DNA of 18,209 nucleotides from Candidatus Saccharimonadota bacterium. GTDB taxonomy: Bacteria; Patescibacteriota; Saccharimonadia; Saccharimonadales; Saccharimonadaceae. The stretch is from positions 1 through 18,209 of the forward strand of contig DODJ01000030.1 in assembly GCA_003545655.1 (NCBI GenBank), read 5' to 3'. Under the pieces are notes generated by a model. The model did not search any database, was not told where the DNA came from, and saw only the letters and a program-made list of their open reading frames with translations. The first letter of the stretch is position 1, and each line of letters begins with the position of its first letter. Shown piece after piece: positions 12,577 to 18,209 of this stretch. The position numbers were made by a program, and so were the translations under genes.

Positions 12577-13527
12577 ATGCATAAAATTCCCAACTACCAT
12601 TCCACCGAGCCATTAGTTGTTGTTACAAACGCAAATAGCACCAAGGCAAAAAATGTTGAGTCGGAGGTTTTACGCCCGCTTCAGGAATCGGGCGTTGCTT
12701 TTTCTCGTGTGGACACACGGTTTCGCTTGGCGGGTGATAATGTAAAGGATCTTATCGATCGTCTTCCCGAGCAGGGAAGGGTTATAAGCGCTGCGGGTGA
12801 CGGAACGGCAGAGCAACTTGCTACTGTTGCTTTGCAGAAGCAGAACATCGTGCTTGGCGTCTTGCCATATGGAAACTATAACGATACAGCATTTAGCCAT
12901 ATGAACAAGAACCAGACTGTTTTCGACTTCTTGCAAGACGGCGTGCCGCGAATTGATCGACACCCCATTACTATTGAAGCCAACGGTGAACCTTTTTCCG
13001 AGACGTTCTCGTATGCAACGTTTGGACTCACTGCTATTATTGCTGCTGGTTTTCGTGATGAACCCTCCCGTGAGAGGCTTAGAAAGGCTAGCCCGGCCTG
13101 GCGGTCTATCTTGCGCTATGGGCAAGCCGGAGTTGAGTACCTTAGGTATAGTGGTGATAGATTGCCTAATTTTCAGGTTAACAGTGGGGATGTTCAAACT
13201 GGCCGCACCGATTTAGCATTTGCGAATAACTCCACGGTTGCGGGGCTGTTGCGGTTTCCAGACGAGTACTTCGATAAAGAGTATTTTGGCGTACGCACTA
13301 ACCTTAATATGAAAAGCTTGCACGATATTGTTACATTCGGTGTACCTTCCCTGTTTGGCAGAGCGCCCCTAGAGAGAGCCCGCGCGATGCATATTCGGTT
13401 TGAAGAAACAGCCCACGCGCTTCCATTCCAGAGCGGTGGCGAGTACCAAGAAATCGATGCTGATTCACTTTTTGTATACAAGGATCCCTCAAAGCGGGTC
13501 TCGTATCTTCACCCTAGGCGCTCATAA
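12577..13527 (+). CDS. Diacylglycerol kinase catalytic-domain (DagK-like) protein
   Basis: 316 aa, of the lipid/sphingosine kinase-like fold that phosphorylates lipid hydroxyls with ATP. The N-terminal half has the VVVTNANSTKA opening strand, the nucleotide loop AAGDGTAEQ (72-80; the family consensus begins with GGDGT) and GVLPYGNYNDTA (94-105; consensus PxGTxNDxA). Thr is replaced by Asn-Tyr in that last motif. The C-terminal beta-sandwich is less clear but includes ANNSTVAGLLRFP and the late strand HALPFQSGGEYQEI, which fits the xxxDGE region where Asp-Gly-Glu normally occurs (here GGE). No membrane helices. It may act in membrane lipid synthesis or recycling of acquired lipids. The variant motifs leave open a different substrate or weak activity. 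Confidence 0.78.
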   Translation: MHKIPNYHSTEPLVVVTNANSTKAKNVESEVLRPLQESGVAFSRVDTRFRLAGDNVKDLIDRLPEQGRVISAAGDGTAEQLATVALQKQNIVLGVLPYGNYNDTAFSHMNKNQTVFDFLQDGVPRIDRHPITIEANGEPFSETFSYATFGLTAIIAAGFRDEPSRERLRKASPAWRSILRYGQAGVEYLRYSGDRLPNFQVNSGDVQTGRTDLAFANNSTVAGLLRFPDEYFDKEYFGVRTNLNMKSLHDIVTFGVPSLFGRAPLERARAMHIRFEETAHALPFQSGGEYQEIDADSLFVYKDPSKRVSYLHPRRS

Positions 13528-13528
13528 G

Positions 13529-13550
13529 CTACAATCGCTCTACGTTGTAG
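13529..13550 (+). repeat. Inverted repeat after the DagK-like gene
   Basis: CTACAA (13529-13534) and TTGTAG (13545-13550) form a 6-bp hairpin with a 10-nt loop starting two bases after the stop codon. No T-run follows, so it is a weak terminator candidate at best; it could also be a protein-binding site upstream of the next promoter. Confidence 0.3.
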
Positions 13551-13557
13551 ATGCAAT

Positions 13558-13582
13558 ATTCTGCTTATGTATAGTGTATAAT
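13558..13582 (+). promoter_or_regulatory. Promoter element of cassette 1, predicted leaderless
   Basis: The -10 box TATAAT (13577-13582) ends 7 nt before the ATG at 13590, so the mRNA should be leaderless. No -35 consensus is visible. The preceding 20 bases (ATTCTGCTTATGTATAGTG) match the sequence before the second cassette at 16111-16131 (ATTTTGCTTATACATAGTA) at most positions, suggesting a shared regulatory sequence. Confidence 0.5.
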
Positions 13583-13589
13583 TTGGTGT

Positions 13590-14084
13590 ATGAATCGGCA
13601 TAGGCAAACGGGCTCGGTACACAAGACTATAATAGTGATACTTGGTGCAGCTTTGCTTTTAGGGGCTGGCTTTACTGCCGGCTATCTTATAAGAGGCCAG
13701 TTTGATGGTGCGCTTGTTTTAACGCAACCTGAAGCTACACAGGGTGATGGGGTGCTCGACTATGCTGCGTTATCCACGGACTTCTATAATGACAAAGCTA
13801 CTCAGGATCAGGCTGCAATTATAGAAGAGTATGGTGACGAGTACTCGGTAGCAATAACGGCGATAAGCACCTCTAATCCACAGTACTGGGAGTCTAATGA
13901 CATAGATAGGGCGTTTTTTGCGGTAGGGTATGCGGACGTAGTTGGGGACTATTCTCAGGTCCAGCAGCTCTACTATCAGTTATTGGCGGCCGAGCAGTCT
14001 GGTAAAAATATCTATGATAACTCTGCAGGGGTTACTAAAGAGGAGCTGGGCGACATGATGGGAAAAGCATCACTTAGCGAGTAA
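13590..14084 (+). CDS. Small membrane-anchored protein, cassette 1
   Basis: 164 aa, family not recognised. A short basic N-terminus (MNRHRQTGSVHK) leads into one hydrophobic helix (residues ~13-34, TIIVILGAALLLGAGFTAGYLI), then an acidic, probably extracytoplasmic domain. That domain is helical, with pairs such as QAAIIEEYGDEYSVAITAIS and DRAFFAVGYADVVGDYSQVQQ, which recall TPR-like helical hairpins though no repeat is certain. Its pattern (a charged helix, then GDYSQVQQLYYQLLAAEQSGKNIYDN) resembles the protein at 16167 (SDASAAQSALDALHSLHDQRIFPDN). The gene ends 14 bp before a large exported protein, and the pair recurs downstream. A role in anchoring or export of the partner is inference. 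Confidence 0.75.
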   Translation: MNRHRQTGSVHKTIIVILGAALLLGAGFTAGYLIRGQFDGALVLTQPEATQGDGVLDYAALSTDFYNDKATQDQAAIIEEYGDEYSVAITAISTSNPQYWESNDIDRAFFAVGYADVVGDYSQVQQLYYQLLAAEQSGKNIYDNSAGVTKEELGDMMGKASLSE

Positions 14085-14098
14085 GTCGCCGTAAAAGT

Positions 14099-16093
14099 AT
14101 GAAACGAATACGCAAGCTAATCGTCGCGACCCCACTGGTTTTTCTGTTAGCCGTAGCTATTTCTTTGGTGGGTATTGGTTCAAAGAGCGCGTCAGCGGCT
14201 GTTCTTGACTACTCGAGCGCTGTGAACGAGATCAATAGCAGGTGTAATTTAGGCTATACTATTGCCCATGCAAGTTATGGGTCGAATCCGCGGCTAGATC
14301 TGAACACGGGTGTTGTGACCTACGATTTTAATGTGCTATGGAAAAGGTGTAATGACAATTATTCAGGTGAATATGCAGTTACAGGGTATATAAATAACGC
14401 CTGCCCAGCAGTAGGCAAGTACCACTATAACAATTATGTCGAAACGCATGACTGTATTAAGTATACTGACCGGCACGGTGAGGGACGGAGGTTTGGCGAG
14501 TGCGGTTCGTATAGGTGTGTTTACCGGGGTTTTAATGAGAATATCCGCAAAGGGGGGTTTAGCGGGCCACCGAATGACGGAAATATATATAGCCAATATA
14601 TCGCTTCGAGGACGGTCGTTGTTCCGAACTGGTCGGTGGTTGGTCGGTCTTCTGGAAGTACGGATGTCTACCTAGACAATATTTGTGGCGCTCACTATTC
14701 CAGCACTACTAGGTGGGAGACAATCTATTGTTCTGACTCGTTCGTTCGGGTTTCTTGGACGGTATACAATTACAACCTTACCCCTTCTATAACGAGCCCC
14801 GCCAGGGAGACGGTTATAGAGAGTGACATTGGGGCGGTTACTGTTTCTGGTCGTGTAACAAACGCTGGTCCAACAGACTCAAGAGATACAGCGTGGCAGT
14901 TAACGGAATTAGTATATACACCAGGTACTGCGGTTTCAGATTTACCAAATACTAATGGAGGGACTAGTGGTTCTGATCCATGTGGGTATTTCAGTAGTAC
15001 TGCAGGGTGTTCAGTGCTTGCATCTGGTACGCGTGTGTACGAGACAAGCGGAGCCGCACATACCGCTCCAAGTACTATATCTAGCTATGGGTTGGGGACG
15101 AAAGTATGCTATGCACTTTCGGTGAGGCCGTATGATCAATCTACGGGTGATTGGCGGCACTCTGCTCTTGCCTGTTATGTAATTGGGAAGAAACCAAAAG
15201 TCCAAATACTTGGTAGTGACCTTTGGGTAGGGCGGGGCACAGCTACTGCAACTGCCCGTGTAGTGGCTAGTCGCACGCAAGTAGGCGATACTCACTATGG
15301 CTCTTGGTCAGAATACGGTATTGTTACGCCAACGCGTATTACAGGCATGGCCTCAGCAGCCGGGTATTCTGGGGGTACAACTCAGGGCAACTACTGCTCA
15401 TTAAGCCTGTTGACCTTTGCAAATACTCTCTCATCAGGATCTTGTGACAGTAGTACTGTTGGCGGGTATGCTATTGCAGCATCGTCACCCGCTCTTAGCC
15501 TTATGGGTACGCTTGCTACGCGGGCAACGGCAAATATTTCCGGTGCACGGGATATCGCTTCACTAGCTGCTGATATGGTGTACTCTGCAACTGGCAACGT
15601 TACTCTTACGTCGAGTGCTACTATTCCAAAAGGAAAATGGGTCGTTATTAGTGCGCCAGGGAGGACGGTGACTATTGCGAGCAACATTATATACCAGGAT
15701 ACGGTTACAAAAGATACAGACGAGTCAAGCCGGGCGCTGCTTAGTGCACTTCCTCAGGTGGTTATTATTGCGCATAATATTGTTGTCAACGAACCAGTTA
15801 CGCAGGTGGACGCTTGGTTAGTTGCTACCGATGCTATCCGCACCTGTTCAATAGCCACTGTAGCTGATCTTGGTGGCGATGTTTGCACCACTCGCCTTAC
15901 GGTGAATGGTCCAGTTATCACGGACAGGCTGTTGTTGTACCGCACTGCGGGTGCGGGTACGGGCGCTGCAGCCGGCGACCCTGCCGAAGTATTCAACCTT
16001 CGGCCTGATGCGTATTTATGGGCAACTGCTTTGCAAAACGAAACAGCCCGGGTTAAAACGGTTGAGTTTAAAGAGTTGCCTCCTAGATACTAA
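14099..16093 (+). CDS. Large exported multidomain surface protein, cassette 1
   Basis: 664 aa, no named family recognised. The signal peptide (basic MKRIRK, hydrophobic core to ~25, cleavage after SASA near residue 33) indicates Sec export. Domain 1 (~35-230) is rich in Cys and Tyr (WKRCNDNY, FGECGSYRCVYRG). Domain 2 (~235-365) has an Ig-like/DUF11-like look (ESDIGAVTVSGRVTNAGPTDS, then WQLTELVYTPG). Domain 3 starts KKPKVQILGSDLWVGRG and is shared with the protein at 16653. The C-terminal part (~490-664) consists of short strands (TIPKGKWVVISAPGRTVTIAS, VVIIAHNIVVNEPV, RLTVNGPVITDRLLLYR) and ends PAEVFNLRPDAYLW, suggesting a beta-helix or pilus-associated module. There is no sortase motif or C-terminal membrane helix. 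The start lacks a clear ribosome binding site; coupling to the gene 14 bp upstream is likely. Confidence 0.85.
   Translation: MKRIRKLIVATPLVFLLAVAISLVGIGSKSASAAVLDYSSAVNEINSRCNLGYTIAHASYGSNPRLDLNTGVVTYDFNVLWKRCNDNYSGEYAVTGYINNACPAVGKYHYNNYVETHDCIKYTDRHGEGRRFGECGSYRCVYRGFNENIRKGGFSGPPNDGNIYSQYIASRTVVVPNWSVVGRSSGSTDVYLDNICGAHYSSTTRWETIYCSDSFVRVSWTVYNYNLTPSITSPARETVIESDIGAVTVSGRVTNAGPTDSRDTAWQLTELVYTPGTAVSDLPNTNGGTSGSDPCGYFSSTAGCSVLASGTRVYETSGAAHTAPSTISSYGLGTKVCYALSVRPYDQSTGDWRHSALACYVIGKKPKVQILGSDLWVGRGTATATARVVASRTQVGDTHYGSWSEYGIVTPTRITGMASAAGYSGGTTQGNYCSLSLLTFANTLSSGSCDSSTVGGYAIAASSPALSLMGTLATRATANISGARDIASLAADMVYSATGNVTLTSSATIPKGKWVVISAPGRTVTIASNIIYQDTVTKDTDESSRALLSALPQVVIIAHNIVVNEPVTQVDAWLVATDAIRTCSIATVADLGGDVCTTRLTVNGPVITDRLLLYRTAGAGTGAAAGDPAEVFNLRPDAYLWATALQNETARVKTVEFKELPPRY
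15188..15334 (+). repeat. Direct repeat copy 1 (shared module of the two surface proteins)
   Basis: This segment aligns without gaps to 18063-18209 at a constant offset of 2875 bp. By hand count 116 of 147 bases agree (about 79%), and the last 36 bases differ at a single position. It encodes KKPKVQ...GSWSEYGIVTPT in both genes. The similarity probably continues beyond the window. Confidence 0.85.
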
Positions 16094-16104
16094 CCTACGC
16101 ACAG

Positions 16105-16133
16105 CTATGTATTTTGCTTATACATAGTATACT
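16105..16133 (+). promoter_or_regulatory. Promoter region of cassette 2 with a 7-bp inverted repeat
   Basis: CTATGTA (16105-16111) and TACATAG (16121-16127) form a perfect inverted repeat with a 9-bp spacer directly beside the -10 box TATACT (16128-16133). This could be an operator. A ribosome binding site (AAGGGG, about 16156-16161) precedes the ATG at 16167. Here the mRNA would have a ~27-nt leader, unlike cassette 1. Confidence 0.5.
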
Positions 16134-16166
16134 AGAGATAAGTACAGAATCGAGTAAGGGGTATAG

Positions 16167-16652
16167 ATGAAAAAAATAGGTATAGGAAGTGCAATTATCG
16201 CAGGGGTGCTACTGGTTGGTGCGGTGGTGTGGCTTGTGCTCTCTGGTAAGCTAGTGATTATTTGGAACGGAGCGGCAGTGCAATATTCTGCAGCATCGAA
16301 CGTGTGTGGCGATGATGTTGTTACTGCGTACAATAGCGCAACAGAATATTCGTACCGCGGGGGGCTGGATGATGGTCCAATGATAGATACCGAAGGCCTT
16401 ACGGCGGTTGTTGATACGGTAAGGTCACGCGCGGGGTATGAAGCCGACCCAACGTGCCAGGTGATTATCTTCTGGGGCGCAATTCAACGTAGCGACGCGT
16501 CAGCTGCCCAGAGTGCGCTAGATGCCTTACATTCGTTGCACGATCAACGGATTTTCCCGGATAACAACCTCCGGACGGCGATTCCATTATTTGAATATGA
16601 AACGGCTATTTCTGGCTTATCGGTAACCGAAGGTGCTTCAGAGGATCAGTAG
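16167..16652 (+). CDS. Small membrane-anchored protein, cassette 2
   Basis: 161 aa, family not recognised. One N-terminal membrane helix (residues ~5-30, GIGSAIIAGVLLVGAVVWLVLSG) precedes an acidic domain with two cysteines (SNVCGDDVV and PTCQVI) that may be exported and disulfide-bonded. The helical pattern SDASAAQSALDALHSLHDQRIFPDN matches in style and place the end of the protein at 13590. Size, topology and the gene that follows are also the same, so I treat the two as members of a duplicated pair even though sequence identity is low. The stop is at 16650-16652 and the next gene begins at the very next base. It could be an accessory factor, a pilus-like component or an anchor for the large partner. 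Confidence 0.75.
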   Translation: MKKIGIGSAIIAGVLLVGAVVWLVLSGKLVIIWNGAAVQYSAASNVCGDDVVTAYNSATEYSYRGGLDDGPMIDTEGLTAVVDTVRSRAGYEADPTCQVIIFWGAIQRSDASAAQSALDALHSLHDQRIFPDNNLRTAIPLFEYETAISGLSVTEGASEDQ

Positions 16653-18209
16653 GTGATGCTGCTCGCGAATATCTTACGTGCTATGCAACAACCTCGTGCT
16701 ATTGGGTTTGTGTTTTTGGGTATTGCCGGTGTGTTTATGATGGTACTCGCCACTGCACCACAGGCGAATGCGGCGTGGGGGTCGGGAGGTTCCGGTACAA
16801 GTGGCGGTGGTGGATATTATACTACTAATGGGTTTGGCTGGAAGAAGTTCAATAAATACGGGGGTGGGCCAGATGGTGGCTTCCGTGATGGTACCCCTTG
16901 GTGGTCGGTACAGGCAGCGTGTGCCGAGTATTCAGGCGATAGTGTGTGGGTACACGTGGTACGAAATTCTTCTGGAAGCGAGAAGAGCTTTAACTATTCC
17001 GGTGCTTGGTACGACCGTAACCGCCCCACGTCGGGCGCAGACCCGTATGTGTACAATGCAGCCGGAAATTATCAATATCAGGGGGCTGCCTATCAACAGC
17101 ACGTTATCAATATAGTAAGCCAGGTGAAGAGCGCCTTTATGTTAGAGCACTCTGCGTATGAGGGTCACTGGGGTGTAGATGTAGCATGGTTCTGTGATGG
17201 TCCCAAGACGACCGAGTGGACAATTAACGGGCAATCGTATATTCAAAATGGGCGCACTGCTAATAAATCGCTTGCAAGGCAGGGTACTATTACTGCTACA
17301 CCGGGTGATCGCTTGAACTGGTACCACGATATGCGCAATAACGGGCCTGATAACATGGATAGAAACATCTATTTCAATGTAGACAAGACTGGCTTTTCCA
17401 ATGGGTGGAACAGTCAAAATGCGCCGAATGGTTGGGCAAGCGGGGGTGCAGGTTCGTTGTTTGTATACGAATATGCTCAATTCCCGGGTAACCCTGGGCG
17501 TTCAGCAAGCCCGTATACCCTCTATGATGTCACACAGAACGACGTAGGCAACACCCTTTGTCAGCGTATTGCCTGGAACCCCGGTTCGTGGAATAACGGT
17601 AGCTGGTTCGCAAGTGGCTGGGCGTGTGCGAATATCCCGTATAACTACTCACTTGTTCCAAACGTAACGAGTCCAGCTGGGGGTGGTAACGCTGAGAGTG
17701 ACCAGGGCACGATTGCTGTTTCAGGAACTATTACAAATAATGGCCCAACAAAGTCGCGCACTAATATCGATTGGCAACTTACTCAGATTGAGTATCCAGC
17801 GTCGGTAGGTATTCCAAACCAGTCGGGTGGTACTGGCGCGACTGCGTGTGCTTTCTTTACCGGTGAGGCTTCTTGTAATGTGTTAAGCAGTGGGACTGAA
17901 TCGGGTGGTTTTGGCTATCCAAACACACGAACCTATACTGGTACAGGAGACTTATCTAATAAGGCGCTTGGGACACAGGTATGTTTTGTGCTTTCGGTGC
18001 GTAACTATCAAGAAGGTACTTCAAACTGGAGGCACTCGGCGGTGTCGTGCATTATTATTAACAAGAAACCAAAAGTTCAAGTTCTTGGTGGCGACCTATG
18101 GGTGGGGCGGGGTGCAACTAGTGCAACTGCTCGCGTTGCAACCAGTCGTACACAATCAAATGGCACCTATTATGGCTCTTGGTCGGAATACGGTATTGTT
18201 ACGCCAACG
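16653..18209 (+). CDS. Large exported multidomain surface protein, cassette 2 (3' end outside window)
   Basis: Open for 519 codons to the window end with no stop. The start is GTG 16653 (AGAGGA seven bases upstream) or ATG 16656, immediately after the previous stop. The signal peptide has its hydrophobic core at ~18-34 and cleaves after ANA near residue 41. A Gly/Ser-rich linker follows (AWGSGGSGTSGGGGYY), then an aromatic, Asn/Gly/Trp-rich domain (~60-345) with repeated motifs such as NGWNSQNAPNGWASGG and WNPGSWNNGSWFASGW. An Ig-like domain homologous to the first cassette comes next (ESDQGTIAVSGTITNNGPTKS, then WQLTQIEYP, WRHSAVSC). The KKPKVQVLGGDLWVGRG module begins at about residue 470. 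The N-terminal domain differs from that of the protein at 14099 while the C-terminal modules match, so the pair has a variable head on a conserved stalk. Confidence 0.85.
   Translation, partial: MMLLANILRAMQQPRAIGFVFLGIAGVFMMVLATAPQANAAWGSGGSGTSGGGGYYTTNGFGWKKFNKYGGGPDGGFRDGTPWWSVQAACAEYSGDSVWVHVVRNSSGSEKSFNYSGAWYDRNRPTSGADPYVYNAAGNYQYQGAAYQQHVINIVSQVKSAFMLEHSAYEGHWGVDVAWFCDGPKTTEWTINGQSYIQNGRTANKSLARQGTITATPGDRLNWYHDMRNNGPDNMDRNIYFNVDKTGFSNGWNSQNAPNGWASGGAGSLFVYEYAQFPGNPGRSASPYTLYDVTQNDVGNTLCQRIAWNPGSWNNGSWFASGWACANIPYNYSLVPNVTSPAGGGNAESDQGTIAVSGTITNNGPTKSRTNIDWQLTQIEYPASVGIPNQSGGTGATACAFFTGEASCNVLSSGTESGGFGYPNTRTYTGTGDLSNKALGTQVCFVLSVRNYQEGTSNWRHSAVSCIIINKKPKVQVLGGDLWVGRGATSATARVATSRTQSNGTYYGSWSEYGIVTPT
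18063..18209 (+). repeat. Direct repeat copy 2 (shared module of the two surface proteins)
   Basis: Counterpart of 15188-15334 in the second large gene, cut by the window edge. Differences upstream are mostly synonymous or conservative. They nearly vanish in the last 36 bases, so the boundary of highest identity lies at or past the end of the window. Confidence 0.85.

Noticed and set aside
16768..17115. Plus-strand frame of 115 residues within the second large surface gene
   Set aside because: The frame from 16653 is open to the window end, carries a signal peptide and is homologous to the 14099 protein, so the other frame is a shadow.
1..18209. CRISPR array or complete transposon
   Set aside because: No regularly spaced repeats and no transposase with terminal repeats were seen; the only mobile trace is the recombinase remnant.

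Overview
The window looks like chromosomal DNA from a Candidate Phyla Radiation bacterium (Patescibacteria), most probably Candidatus Saccharibacteria (TM7). The main reasons are several type IV pilin-like proteins sharing one almost invariant N-terminal segment, compact housekeeping genes with tight or overlapping junctions, and a DNA translocase, ribosomal and translation gene set typical of that group. TGA is used as a stop (pilins at 2000-2002, the 2H gene at 5810-5812), so the standard bacterial code applies. This argues against the TGA=Gly lineages (Gracilibacteria, Absconditabacteria). The placement is inference; there is no rRNA in the window.

Layout. 1-1463: 3' part of ftsK. 1502-3507: three pilin-like genes in a row, the third ending in a LamG-type lectin domain. 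3562-6525: a translation block, rpsF-ssb-rpsR-efp-2H phosphoesterase-tlyA, behind a good promoter and a structured rpsF leader. 6594-7094 (minus): a fourth pilin with a long, highly structured 5' leader. 7408-7935: an unrecognised soluble protein. 7939-8799 (minus): a fifth pilin carrying a C-terminal carbohydrate-binding-like module. 8825-9907 (minus): ychF.

9908-12368 is an accessory island. It holds the C-terminal stump of a serine recombinase, a cytosine-5 DNA methyltransferase, and an overlapping restriction endonuclease that resembles the EcoO109I family. 12577-13527 is a diacylglycerol-kinase-like protein. 13590 to the window end is a tandemly repeated two-gene cassette. Each copy has a small protein with one N-terminal membrane helix followed by a large exported multidomain protein. 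The second large gene is cut by the window end, inside a region strongly similar to the first.

How it fits together. The pilins and the large exported proteins make this a surface/adhesion-rich locus around a housekeeping core. The pilins keep the export and assembly segment constant and vary the exposed part, two of them with glycan-binding-type modules, as would suit an organism that lives attached to a host cell. Several genes at the head of transcription units have a -10 box ending only 6-7 nt before ATG, which predicts leaderless mRNAs. Genes inside operons instead show Shine-Dalgarno sequences or ATGA overlaps.
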